Shown: piece after piece, positions 45,901 to 56,400 of the stretch
Numbering within the stretch: the stretch's first letter is position 1
Layout of the letters: each line of letters starts with the position of its first letter
Assembly: GCA_015478945.1 (NCBI GenBank)
Contig: JABUQX010057263.1
Span: 1-64,000, forward strand
DNA from: Trachelipus rathkii
Lineage: Eukaryota > Arthropoda > Malacostraca > Isopoda > Trachelipodidae
DNA length: 64,000 nucleotides
Reading direction: 5' to 3'
Translations under genes and position numbers: made by a program
The notes under the pieces: generated by a model
What the model was told of the DNA's origin: nothing
The model's input: the letters and a program-made list of their open reading frames with translations, nothing else
Database searches by the model: none

Positions 45901-46690
45901 AAGCATTATTTCTGTCTCACGCCGCAGTTCACGATGAAATTACTCGCAGTGTTTACTGACGGCTCTAAAACAGGGTTCAGGGTGGGCGGCTTCTGCTTGT
46001 CTTTCCTGACCGCAACATCTTCTTTAACAGTTCCCTCTTATGCCTCAGTTTTTACAGCAGAAGTAACGGCTATAATGATTGCCCTTCTCGAAATTTAATC
46101 CTTAACCAAGTTCACTCATATCTTCTTTATACAGATTCCCTTACGCGCTACAAGCGCTTAAACCCCTTATTCTTAAACACTATGAAATTACTGTAGAAGA
46201 AATATTGAGAACTGACAGTTTAGTATAAGAAAACAAATTATTTACTCACAGACTCCATTGATGTCAAAGAAAACTATTTACGAATTTCTTGACAGAGAGG
46301 CCAAAATGCCGCCTCCTCTTCTCGGAGTTGGTCCAGGTACCTCCCGGATGTGCCATGTCGACAAGGCCGCCTTCCCATCAACTGATTACTATCCTGCTCT
46401 CCGACGGGGCTTTCGATCTTGTTGGCAAGAGTGCTTGACGAGTGATCGGCGGAGAAGGAAACTCAGAAACATTAAAGCCGAACATCGGTGAGTGGTCTTT
46501 CCTCCCACAGACGAAAGCGCTAACACATGAGTGATACTTGCACGCCTCCGTATGGCCACACTAACATCACTCACAGCACTATATGTCACGAGACCCTCCT
46601 CCATTTGCAAATTTTGCCGTCGCCACACCCGGCAATCTGTTCATCATATCTTCATTGATTAGTTCTCATCTGGAACCCTAATTCGCTTCG
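43000..46690 (+). pseudogene. LINE ORF2: endonuclease, reverse transcriptase, RNase H, broken
   Basis: The endonuclease end shows LGDFNLPPP and GDSVTSS in adjacent frames (43437-43490). The linker has NPWWSQECEQANRDKKKLYK (20 residues, 43908-43967), usual between EN and RT. RT blocks are FQFGFRKNRSTADPLLKLDH (44691-44750), FALEKAYDATWRTGILLKLH (44793-44853), a GVPQGSV (44967) and a catalytic site reading YVYDL (45062), where YxDDL is expected. Then come QVKFLG and SWGADRQSLLRLNVALIRSK with LDYGCAVYGSG (45411-45500). RNase H follows with FTDGSK, VFTAEVTAI and a TDSL-like block (45952-46140). Near 46600 a CKFC..HHIFI pattern marks the terminal zinc motif. At least six frame changes make it inactive. 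Confidence 0.85.
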
Positions 46691-46899
46691 TTATTTCCTA
46701 CTTTACGTCCATTAACACCTTCTAAAATATTATCCCATATCTTATCTGAATCTTCCCACCTTTGCAGTAAACACTATTTTTTTGCTATCTCAAGAGTGAA
46801 GTATTTCTTTTGCATTTGATTTTGTTATAATCTTAAGGACTATTAACAATACAAGGATAAAATTTTATTTATTTTTATTTATTATGACTGACTGAATAT

Positions 46900-47029
46900 T
46901 CATATCACAATCAAACTTTCTTTGACATTTGAAACATATTATATGACAGGGCCCTCCCATGGTTCTGATTTTTCACCCCAGTGTGGCCGCTTCATTTTGA
47001 GCCGTGGGGGGTCCTGTACACTAACTCAA
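46900..47029. other. Short unassigned spacer
   Basis: Sequence between the LINE 3' end and the TA array; nothing recognised. Confidence 0.5.
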
Positions 47030-47082
47030 AAAAAAAATATATTATATATAATATATATATATAATAATATATATATATATAT

Positions 47083-47127
<45 letters not shown>

Positions 47128-47152
47128 TATATATATATATATATATATATTT
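47030..47152. repeat. TA microsatellite
   Basis: About 115 bp of interrupted TA after an A9 run. Confidence 0.95.
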
Positions 47153-47230
47153 AGTGATGACATGAAAATCCGCACCTAAATTGACATCCGCATCCGCATC
47201 CTCACTTAACGGCACATCCGGCATCCTTTT
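47152..47230 (+). mobile_element. hAT-like end with CATCCGC repeats
   Basis: TAGTGATGACATGAAAATCC is followed by ACATCCGCATCCGCATCC and GGCACATCCGGCATCC. This is the same end structure as the hAT element at 19635-20930 (TAGTGATG start plus repeated CATCCGC). No opposite end is recognisable before the next TA array. Confidence 0.6.
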
Positions 47231-47342
47231 GAAAAATGAGGATGGTTTTCTACACTTTTTGATTAAATGCATATTAAATAAATATTATTTGCATCTTTAT
47301 CAATGGAGTTTATGGGAATAATTGTAATTTTGAATTTCGATT

Positions 47343-47343
<1 letters not shown>

Positions 47344-47412
<69 letters not shown>

Positions 47413-47423
47413 TTTATTATATA

Positions 47424-47466
<43 letters not shown>
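47344..47466. repeat. TA microsatellite with internal T-run
   Basis: Two TA arrays separated by a T12 run. Confidence 0.95.
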
Positions 47467-47468
<2 letters not shown>

Positions 47469-47740
47469 CTCCACTCGTTATATTTAAACTTGTCTCTAAA
47501 AAATTCTTGAATTTTTTTTTTATACTATGAGTATGAAACTTAAAGAAAGCACAATACTTAGCAGCTATTACATACGACACCTCTATCCACTGAATACTGA
47601 ATAGAATACTGATTACTGAAATCAATGAAATGAATTAAAACATAACATTGAATGCAGAATTATTGAATTTTGAAATGATGAAAATGAAATCAACTGCAGA
47701 GTGCGGACGCCGGACAGAGTCAGAATGACTATTTGACTAT

Positions 47741-49663
47741 AGCTGCGTTTCCAGAAGCCCGATCGAGTGCAGCCCGTGTGCAAAATCGACTCGGAAACTT
47801 CGAATTGAAAAAAATTACATTAACCAGTTACAGAACAGGAAATTTGAGTACCTGGAACGGCCGAGCGCGCCCGTTGGATCAGCTGGCAACAATTGTACAA
47901 TTACTTTATACTTATATTAATTATTATTATTGGAAATGATACAATATATTAGTATCCTTTAATAAAAGTTAACTGAAATATAAAAAATTTTGGCAAGCCA
48001 GTTTTCCAACATGTTTTGTAAAAAGATTTGTTTTTAAACAAAGTATTCTTCCGCGCAGCCCGCCCGTTTATTAATTCCCGAAATCGAGGATTTAACAAAG
48101 GGCGCCTGGCTGTGACGTAGAAGTGGCGAACGGGCTCTGGAAACGATGCATGTGCGCCTGTGTGCCCGCCTGGGCTGCAGTCGGGCTTCAGGAAACTCAG
48201 CTTATGTGCCATTTAACCATGTACTACGATTTTTGACCATCCCCATCCTCTCACTAGCCGCGTTTCCAGAAACCCGTGTGCAAAATCGACTCGGAAACGC
48301 TTCGAATTGAAAAAAATTACATTAACCAATTAGAGAAAAGGAAATTTGAGTACCTGGAAACGCCGAGCGTGCCCGTCGGATCAGCTGACAATTGTAAACA
48401 ATACTTATACTTATATGTATTCTATTTTATGAAATGATACGATTTATTTAAATCCTTAATATTTTATTTACATTAAATATTAAAAAACTTTTGGCAAGCC
48501 ATTTCCGACACATGTTTTGTAAAGAAATTTGTTTGTAAACAAAAGCTGTGTTTCCAGAAGCCCGAGTGCAGCCCGTACGAGCTCAAAATCGACTCGAAAA
48601 CGCTTCGAATTGAAAAAAAATTACATTAACCAATCAGAGAACAGGAAATTTGAGTACCTGGAAAGGGCCGAGCGCGCCCGTCGGATCAGCTGACAATTGT
48701 AACCATACTCTTATACTTATATGTATCTATTTTATGAAATGATACGATATATTAGTATCCTTAATATAAAAGTTAACTAAAATATTAAAAAACTTTTGGC
48801 AAGCCATTTCCGACACATGTTTTGTAAAGAAATTTGTTTGTAAACAAAGTATCCTTCCGCAGCCTTCCCATTTATTAATTCCCGAAATCGAGGATTTAAC
48901 AACTGGCTCTACTGTGACGTTTACGTGACATAGAAGTGCGCAAACGGGCTCGGAAAACGATGCATAAGCGCTTGTGTGCCAGCCCGGGCTGCAGTCGGGC
49001 TTCGGGAAATGCAGCTAAAGTATCCTTCCACAGCCCGCCGTTTATTAATTCACGGAAACCGAGGATTTAACAAACGGGCCCCTAGACGTGACGTTTGGTG
49101 ACGTAGAAGTGCGCAACGGGCTCTGGAAACGATGAATATGCGGCCCCTGTGTGCCCACCCGGGCTGCAGTCGGGCTTCTGGAAACGCAGCTACTAGCTGC
49201 GTTTCCCGAAGCCCGAGTGCAGTCGGTGTGCAAAATCGACTCGGAAACCCTTCGAATTAAAAAAAATTACATTAACCAATCAGAGAACAGGAAATTCGAG
49301 TACCTGGAAACGGCCGAGCGCGCCCGTCGGATCAGCTGACAATTGTAAACAATACTCTTATGCTTATAGGCCTATGTATCTATTTTATGAAATGATACGA
49401 TATATTAGTATCCTTAATATAAAAGTTAACTTGCATAAGCGCTTGTGTGCCCGCCCGGGCTGCAGTCGGGCTTCGGAAATGCAGCTAAAGTATCCTTCCA
49501 CAGCCCGCCCGTTTATTAATTCGCGAAATCGAGGATTTAACAACGGTCGCCTGACTGTGACGTTTACGTGACGTAGAAGTGCGCAAACGGGCTCGGGAAA
49601 AAGATTTGCATATGCGCTCTGTGTGCCCGCCCGGGCTGCAGTCGGGCTTCGGGAAACGCAGCT
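47741..49663 (+). mobile_element. Tandemised MITE array, ~465-bp unit with ~30-bp inverted ends
   Basis: Each full unit starts AGCTGCGTTTCCAGAAGCCC and ends with its reverse complement (GGGCTTCTGGAAACGCAGCT). Internal landmarks are AAAATCGACTCGGAAACGC, AATTACATTAACCA, GATCAGCTGACAATTGTA, TTATTAATTCCCGAAATCGAGG and GTGACGTAGAAGTGC. Pieces in order: full copy 47741-48202; left part 48256-48543; full copy 48544-49016; right part 49017-49191; internally deleted copy 49195-49486; right part 49487-49663. No frame codes for a transposase, so the family is non-autonomous. Its superfamily is unclear; target duplications are short, and only TA or CT is visible. Confidence 0.9.
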
Positions 49664-49890
49664 ATCTTTTTGGGTTCTCGAAAAGACGAAAAGTTTAAAA
49701 CCCTAATTTTTGGTTTATTGATAACATTGCAATTTATCGAGGGAGGAACGAAAATTATATCGGGGAGAATAAAGAGTAGATTTACACATTCTAGAAGGTG
49801 TCGGAGAAGAGGAGGGATAAAGATTCTTTTTTTCCGGCCTTTAATTAAAAAAATTTTTTTTAATAAAATATCGGCTTTCGATATTAAGAA
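49664..49890. other. Unassigned short segment
   Basis: Plus frame 49670-49912 (80 residues) has no motif. A T-rich run lies at 49850-49862. Confidence 0.35.
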
Positions 49891-49980
49891 AAAATATCGA
49901 TATATCACCTAAGAAAATATCGCCAAAATATCGATATATTGAGCCCAAAATATCGATGTCTCGATATATCGATATTTTTT
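49891..49980. promoter_or_regulatory. Cluster of TATCGATA palindromes (DRE-like)
   Basis: Perfect TATCGATA occurs at 49895-49902, 49929-49936 and 49967-49974, with a TATCGATG at 49951-49958, all within 80 bp. TATCGATA is the Drosophila DRE core bound by DREF. Equally, such palindromes are common in the subterminal parts of hAT elements, and TTTTTTGGCC follows. Which of the two applies cannot be decided here. Confidence 0.5.
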
Positions 49981-49989
49981 GGCCGTAAC

Positions 49990-51297
49990 CAAGAGGGTAA
50001 GGATGTATTAAAGGAACGGAATAGGCCCTACAATATTTTGCGAAAGTTTCTTACCTGGAACAAACGAAGAGCCAAGCTCTCTTTCACAGCCCCAGAGTCA
50101 AGAACTTAGTCCCTGTTGAAGAGTATGTCAACGGTCTATGTCCCGCAATCATTCCCCCAGACTTGGAATGGAGGTCTCTTGCTCAATAATTTGGAGAAGG
50201 CTGTTTTTTTGCTGATCATTATGAGCAACTCTTCCAACTGGGGGACCTTATACCTAACAGTACAGCCCTTGCTGCTTATATAAAGAAATCAGAACTTGAA
50301 CAGTCTTCATTCCTGGGGTATAATTTTACAACTTTTGAATTGCATTATGCTTTGTCCTCCCTCCCTGATAGTAGGGCCACTGGGGCTGGTCTTGTTCATA
50401 ATAAATTTCAACATCTTTCTTCTGATTCTAAGGACACACTCTTGAACCCTTACAATGCTGGCAGGTCTCAGGGTATTGACTCCTTACAATGGAAGTTATC
50501 AGTTATCCTTCCATTTTTGAAACCTAATAGGGACTCGCCTACCCCCTAGGGCTATTGTGCTATTCAATTGCTTTCCTGCAATGGTAAGCTCTTGGAGAGA
50601 ATGGTACAGGCTTGATTTGTGTTGGTGGCTGGAATCTTTTTCTCTGCTCTCTCCCTTTCAGTATGAATTTAGGCCTGGTGTGGATACCACTGACCGTCTT
50701 CTGACCCTTGAGCACATTATATATACAGGTTTTCATAATAAGTAATATACTTTGGTTTATTTTTTGATTTGGAAGCATCATTTGATTCTGTCTCAAATAT
50801 GGGCCACTTATATATAAATTAGCCCTTTTGGGACTTGAGGGACATCTATCTGTCAGAGTCGGTGATGTGGCTTCTTCAGCGAGGCTGGCCCACAGAGATC
50901 TGCCACAAGTCCTTTACTGCTTGCTTTATATATCTCTGATTTCCTAACTGTTACCTCCACTAAAGTTGTGGCATATGCTGATGATTTAATTTTAAGTGCA
51001 TCTTTATCTACTCTTCTCTTCTAGATGCCCAGAGAGCTTTAGAGGTGGGAGCACTGAAGGATCTTGGCAACTGGAGCACGATCGAACTGCGCGTACCAAC
51101 AGGCGATTTTACAATATACGAGCCAAATGTACCTTGAAAACTAGTCGTTTTTATGAAAGACAGAGGGTTCCTTTTATAGGACTACTCCCTTGTCGAAGGC
51201 TAGAAATACGTGCTAAGTCAGGTGTTCCCCTTTGTCCACCATGGCAGGCTCAGCTGGCTTCTTAGTGCAAAGGGGGAGTGCTGCTTTAGTTATAGAT
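49990..51297 (+). pseudogene. LINE ORF2, RT part (5' piece of a split element)
   Basis: The pre-RT and RT are readable in shifting frames. FQYEFRPGVDTTDRLLTLEH (50661-50720) corresponds to FQFGFR-x-x-x-STxDxLLxLE. LVYFLIWKH stands for the DLEKAFD block (50753-50780). LPQVLYCLLYISDFLTVTST is a degraded PQGSVLSPLLFxLYI block (50898-50965). VAYADDLILSASLS (50968-51010) keeps the catalytic YADD intact. The frame is lost soon after 51260. The continuation (KFLGL region, RNase H) is at 55200-56400, across later insertions. Confidence 0.8.
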
Positions 51298-51412
51298 TAG
51301 CCTTATATATATATTATATATATATAGATAATATATTATATATATTAATACATATATAATATATATAATATAGTATATATATATATTAATATAACATTAA
51401 TATTATAATACT
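51298..51412. repeat. TA microsatellite
   Basis: Interrupted TA array bordering foldback element 1. Confidence 0.9.
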
Positions 51413-51413
51413 G

Positions 51414-51676
51414 TAGACAGCGATCCACACATTTTGAGACTGAAAATTTTCTAAGTTCACAAAAATTTCTAAGTTCAGAAAGTTAAGTTAAGTTAGGTTT
51501 TTATAATAAAAAATTATTGTAGTGGTAAGCTCTGGCTATAAATTCCAGAAACTTAGACACTAAAAGAATTTTCTTAAAAAACGTAACTTAACTTAACTTA
51601 AACTTTTAACTTAACTTTTAGAATTTGTTTTGAACTTAAAAAATTTTGGTCCAAAATGTGGTGGGTCGCTGTCTAT
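51414..51676. mobile_element. Foldback MITE 1 (~263 bp)
   Basis: The ends TAGACAGCGATCCAC (51414) and GTGGGTCGCTGTCTA (51661-51675) are inverted. The arms continue inward with mirrored TAAGTTAAGTTAAGTTAGG and its complement AACGTAACTTAACTTAACTT, so nearly the whole element can fold into one hairpin. There is no coding capacity. Confidence 0.85.
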
Positions 51677-51812
51677 AGTTAATACCTATATATATTAGAT
51701 ATATGATATACTATATATATATATATAGTATATATATAATAAGTATATATATATATAATATATATATACTATATTATATATATAATATATATTATATTGG
51801 AAAGAATTGTAT
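51677..51812. repeat. TA microsatellite
   Basis: Interrupted TA array between the two foldback elements. Confidence 0.9.
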
Positions 51813-52076
51813 TGTTTAATCACCTTTCGCATCACTGAAAATTTTCTAAAGTTTCAAAAAAATTTCCAAGTTTAGAAAATTTAAGTTAAGATAAGTTTTT
51901 TTAAGAAAATTCTTAGTAGCAAGCTTCTGAGAATTAGTTATGCCAGAAGCTTGCCACCAAACAATTTTCTTAAAAAAACTATAACTTAAAACAGATTAAG
52001 ATCTCTTTCTGAACTTATAATTTTATATTTGAAACTTAGAAACATTTTCGGTGATTTGAAAGGGTGATTTGAGAAC
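51813..52076. mobile_element. Foldback MITE 2 (~264 bp)
   Basis: The left arm TAATCACCTTTCGCATCACT and right arm GGTGATTTGAAAGGGTGATT are inverted. The inner arm shares GAAAATTTTCTAA, TTAAGTTAAG and TTTTTTAAGAAAATTCTTAGT with foldback element 1. A mirrored GCAAGCTTCTG/CAGAAGCTTGC lies near the centre. It has the same interior as element 1 but different outer ends. Confidence 0.85.
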
Positions 52077-52084
52077 TGTTATGA

Positions 52085-52105
52085 ATACTTATATATATAA
52101 TATAT

Positions 52106-52145
<40 letters not shown>

Positions 52146-52290
52146 ATATATTATAGTATTATATACTATATATATATTACTGGTATATATATATATACCG
52201 TATTATATATATATATAGGTAATATTATATATATATAGTTATATACTGTATAATATATTATATAGTATAGTATATATAGGTATATATATT
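52085..52290. repeat. TA microsatellite arrays
   Basis: Broken TA tracts with short phase shifts. Confidence 0.9.
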
Positions 52291-52567
52291 CTAGAAGCAT
52301 TAAAATATGAATTTACTATACCTAACATTTTAAATTTTAACCCATAGGGTAAAATAATTAGGACCAATGGAGATTCCACAATTATGAAACCGTCACCTTC
52401 TGATTATCAACAAACTTTATGAAGATTTCTTGTTTGCATTTTATATGGAAATTGGCAAAGGTTTTAAGAAAATTAAACTGGATCAGATTCGGGAGATTTT
52501 TCGGACACCGCAAAAGAATTTTTCAAGTCCTATTAACTTTCTATGGAATAAATTGTTCGACAAAAAT
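52291..52567. other. Short unassigned segment
   Basis: Overlapping plus frames (52419-52640) give mixed residues such as MEIGKGFKKIKLDQIR before running into TA. No family recognised. Confidence 0.3.
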
Positions 52568-52674
52568 TATATATATATATTATATATATATATACTATTA
52601 CCTATATATATATATAGTATATATATATATCTATATATATATATATAGATATATATATATATATATATATATAC

Positions 52675-52722
<48 letters not shown>

Positions 52723-52727
52723 ATTTC
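52568..52727. repeat. TA microsatellite
   Basis: About 155 bp of TA, pure over the last 90 bp. Confidence 0.95.
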
Positions 52728-52945
52728 TGCCCCTGCCCCACCTTAATTGGAGGGGCCACACCGCCCCCAGAAAGCCGGCCACTGTTCTTGGGCGGTTCCA
52801 CAGGTTGAGAAGAAGAAGTTACAGCGAAGGCGGTACGGGGGGCGTCCGAGGGCGGGGCACTCAGTAAGGAAGTTGCCCTCATTGTGTCCTGGGAATATAC
52901 GACATCTAGTTGGCAGATGGGGGAAACAACGTTTGTCTAGTTTTG
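52728..52945. other. GC-rich segment, perhaps the 3' part of the antisense LINE
   Basis: C- and G-rich sequence (GCCACACCGCCCCCAGAAAG, GGGGGGCGTCCGAGGGCGGG) directly downstream, on the minus strand, of the LINE at 52950-55065. Its position suggests that LINE's 3' region, but I cannot confirm it. Confidence 0.35.
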
Positions 52946-52949
52946 AATC

Positions 52950-55065
52950 ATGAATTTATATTGCATGAGTTTTGGTTGGTGACCTGATCTGCTCGGGCGA
53001 GGTTAATTTGGTATCTTCTGGACAGTGATTCTCTTCTATAGGGAAGATGTTTGGGGGATGGGTGTTGTTTAGTAAGTTGTTATTGTGGCGGTTTTTGTAG
53101 GAATGTGTTAGTTAACTGTGTATGGATGTGGGTAAGCCAAGACCTGTGGGGTGGAGGGGGGATGTTTTGTTGTCGTGTTATTATAAAGTTTAGCTGTGAG
53201 GAGGGGTTGGGGTGGTTGGTAGAGTATTTGGGTGGCATGGATGGGTTATGGATTGAGTATTTTCTGAAAAAGATTGTGTTCCCCATCTAAACAGTGGGTA
53301 GGGACTGGGAAGGATATGTTCTCGTCGTGTAAAATGCTGGTGGGGGTTGTTTTAGTACATCAGTGATTATTCCAAGGGCAGTGGTTTGTGTAACTTGTAG
53401 TTTGTTTAAATTGGATTTGTGACAGTGCTGGGAACAATGCGGGGGAGCCATAGTTTATATTTGTTCTGAGTTGTTTGTAGATTGTGGTAGGGGTGTGTTT
53501 TCTGTCGCTGAAGGTTGTGATTTGGGAGAGGAATTCTGCTAGGATGGGGTTTTTCCGTTGGGTTGAGGAAGTAATTGGTCGATGTGGGGGGAGAAAGTCA
53601 TATGTTTGTCGTAAAGGTAAGTCCTAATATATTTTGGGTTTTGTTTAGGGGGAGGGTTGTTGTTCAGAAGTAGAACTATTGGGTGGAATGTGTTATGTGG
53701 TGGCGGTCTGTGTTAAGGAGGGTGAATGGAGGTATTACAGGGGGGAAGCTGTCATTCTAGTGGTGTGTAACCAAATTTCTAAATAATGTGAGGTATTCTT
53801 GGGTGTGGTTGGTGGGCTGTAATTTTACAAGTGGGTGTTTGGGAAATAGAACTGATGTTGTCTGCGTAAGTTATTGTTTTGGTGGAATGGTTGGTAGGGG
53901 TGGGCATATCTGCTTGTAAAGAGATTGAAAGGAATGGAGAGAGAATGGCACCTGTGGTAATCGCGTTTTGTGAAGTTTAATGGAGTCTGATTTGGGCGTT
54001 TTCAACATGGAGACTGTTGGCGGGATCGAGTCGGGTTGAGGAAGTTTGAGAGCCATTTTTTATCATTGTTTTCTAGGGGGATTGAAGGATTTTTTGTATA
54101 AGGATTTAATGTGGGGACAGTGTCAAAGGCTTGTTAATGTCGATGGCTGTAAGTATGGATCTGTGTGATGGGGATTGTTGAAGCCATTAATTATGTTGTT
54201 GTGTGAGGAAGGTGAGGGCTGTTGTTGTTGGTTAATGATTGCTTTTAAATCCGAGTTGGAATTCTGGAGGGTGATGTCGTGGGGAATATTTTGTTTAGTA
54301 TTAGGTTTTCTCCAGCTAGTTTGCTGATGGTGGAGAGGAAGAGAGATTGGGCGATAGGAGGATGGGGAATTGGGTCTTTTTTTGGGTTTAAGTTTTGGGA
54401 GAATGTATGCTTGTTGCCAGATTGAGGGTATATAATTGAGTTTCCCATGATGTGTTAAAGATTTCTGTGATAAGAGAATTTGGCTTTGCCTCCTGAGGTG
54501 TTTCAGGTGCAAGATTTGAGAATTGAGTCTGGTCATGGTTTGCTGGTAGAAATTGTTTTAAGGGTTTTGATTGTCTCTAATATCATGTTGGTTGTAAATG
54601 GAAGTGGAGGGTTGTGATCTGAGGAAGTTTTTTGAGTTGTTTTTTTTATTAACACTATTATTGGGGTGAAGTGTGGTTCAGGAGATCCTTAGCGTAAGTG
54701 TTTTGCGAGGCCTGTCTGGCTTGTTGTTTTGAGGAAGGGAGGGAGTTGTCGGGCAAGGATGGGGATTTGTGTGAGGGTGGGGGGTTGTTTTGCGAATTGT
54801 TTAGTTTTTTGATAACCTGCCAGGTTTTCTAATTATCTATGTGTGACGATATTTGTTCTGTAGGTATTACTGTAAAACTTGTTAATGCTGTGTGGTTTAA
54901 GAATTAGAGATCTGAGTGTATTTAGGTTAGCTATTTGGTTTGTGGTTAATGTGGTGGTATATGGCCGGAGTTTTCGGAGGGAGTTTCTGTGCTTAATTAA
55001 GTTGACTGATTTCGGGGGATAGTTTGGGATTATAGGATTTTCTGTGACCCTTAGGTATGTAGAGG
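52950..55065 (-). pseudogene. Antisense Jockey/I-type LINE ORF2, inserted in another LINE
   Basis: On the minus strand the RT reads in order: ILPKLKPKKRPNSPSSYRPI (54372-54431), ISLLSTISKLAGENLILNKI across a frameshift (54290-54350), QLGFKSNHS-like, LINGFNNPHHTDP (about 54156-54196), a FNLFTSRYAHP block (53900-53935), and TYADNIS (53852-53872), where catalytic YADD is now YADN. Further on come the thumb and a HIDQLL block (about 53570). The plus strand is correspondingly G/T-rich. TA arrays flank it at 52568-52727 and 55072-55196. Frameshifts and the Asp-to-Asn change make it inactive. Confidence 0.8.
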
Positions 55066-55071
55066 TTGGCT

Positions 55072-55196
55072 GATATATATATATATATTGTTTGTTTAGT
55101 ATATATGTGTATATATTATATATATATATTATATATATTATATAATATAATATATATATATATATATAATATATATATATATATTATTGTTGTTTA
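55072..55196. repeat. TA microsatellite
   Basis: Interrupted TA flanking the antisense LINE insertion. Confidence 0.9.
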
Positions 55197-55199
55197 GTA

Positions 55200-56400
55200 T
55201 TTGTGGCTTGGTTCTGAAATTTTTAGGGGGGCTGCAGTTCTGCAGTGCCTATGGACAAGCCGCCACTGTTTGCCACTAAACAAATTTTGGAGGCTCAACT
55301 TTGATGGCCCCTCTCTCACTTGGAAGCAACATTTTCAGGGCCTCCAGTTACAGTATTTGAAGAGGCTAAATATGATAAGACGTTTGGCAGCCACTAAATG
55401 TGGTGCTTCCCAGTGCATGCCTCAACTTTTATATCTATATCAGAACCAAATTAGATTATGGGAGTGTGGTTTATTCTTCTGCTTCCCCAACATCTTTAAA
55501 GTGCCTGGAGACCTTATTTCAACCTGGAGGCTCATTTCACCTTTGCTTTCCTACTGACTTGGAGCGGGGATGGTCCTCCTACTTTGAGGTAATCTCTCTT
55601 TCAAGAAATTCTGGAAAACTACTGAACACATTTTCAGGTGTATACTGATGATTCAAAGGTTCATAAGGCTTCCAATCACGCGGCCTTCAACTTCATTTGC
55701 AGCAGCTGCAGTGTATTTCTCAGACCTTTCCCTCATGCAGAATTGGTACTCTTTCCACTACATTCAGTAACCTTTCTCTCGGAACCAACTCATGCTACTT
55801 CTCAGCGGCATTACCAGCTTTAGTTCGTGCGCCCCATCTCTCTCCCTCATCTATTCCATACATCTTCTCTGATTCTAGTGCTGTCTTCACTAATCTATCA
55901 TTCACCACCCCCCAAATACCGGAAGAATTTAATTAACATATTCCATTCGCTACTCAATCACCGTCAAATATGCTTCTTCCAGCCCAAGGGTCACGAGCAC
56001 TACACTTTCCACTGGGTCCCTTCCCCACATTTGTATTCCGTTGGTCAATCGCACGACTGCACTTTGTATCCGTCAAGTTCGGGCCAACCTGGTCATCAAC
56101 TACATCTGAATATTTTTCCCTTAGAAGTTGTCGACATGGCTATTCCACCTTCCACTTAGCAGAGGTGCAATTTTTTGGAAGAGAGCAGGCAGCTCTGGTA
56201 ACTTTCCTTAGCCAATCATCCATCGCGGACAATTTTATCCAGGAGATATATTAACACTCTGTGCACAGAATAGAGATAGAGAACATGCCATAACAAGACT
56301 GCTTATTGGGCATCTTATGGATCTCAATGGGTCACACCTGCTTTCGTTTGAGGGATTCTTTCATAACAAACCCCTCTGTCACACGAGCAAAGTGAAATAA
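55200..56400 (+). pseudogene. LINE ORF2, post-RT and RNase H part (3' piece of a split element)
   Basis: This continues the element of 49990-51297. It starts at NFDGPSLTWKQHFQGLQL (55288-55340; the usual block is FLGLxFDxxLTWKxHI), then LNMIRRLAATKCGAS and RTKLDYGSVVYSSASP (55442-55488). RNase H follows with VYTDDSKVHKASNHAAFNFI (55635-55695) and IFSDSSAVFTNL (55860-55896). Near 56290 ITRLLIGHLMDLNGSHLL-like text across frames is the usual C-terminal TRLRIGH block. Frameshifts and stops are frequent. The split by about 3.9 kb of later insertions makes the nested order clear. Confidence 0.8.

Larger units (their letters stand above)
40100..46900 (+). mobile_element. Nearly full-length I/Jockey-type LINE with RNase H, inactive
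   Basis: A 6.8-kb element in plus orientation. A GC-rich leader with a T23 run (40210-40232) covers 40100-40570. A gag-like ORF1 follows (40570-42850), then ORF2 with endonuclease (about 43430-43680), RT (44390-45600), RNase H (45935-46190) and a Cys/His-rich end (46590-46660). The 3' part ends in ATTTTATTTATTTTTATTTATT near 46860-46885. Both ORFs carry many frameshifts and stops. A second fragment of the same family lies at 18118-18665. RNase H in ORF2 places it in the I-like group within the Jockey/I superfamily. Confidence 0.85.

Noticed and set aside
52085..52727. Long palindromes or cruciforms in TA arrays
   Set aside because: Any (TA)n is self-complementary; the symmetry adds no information beyond the microsatellite.
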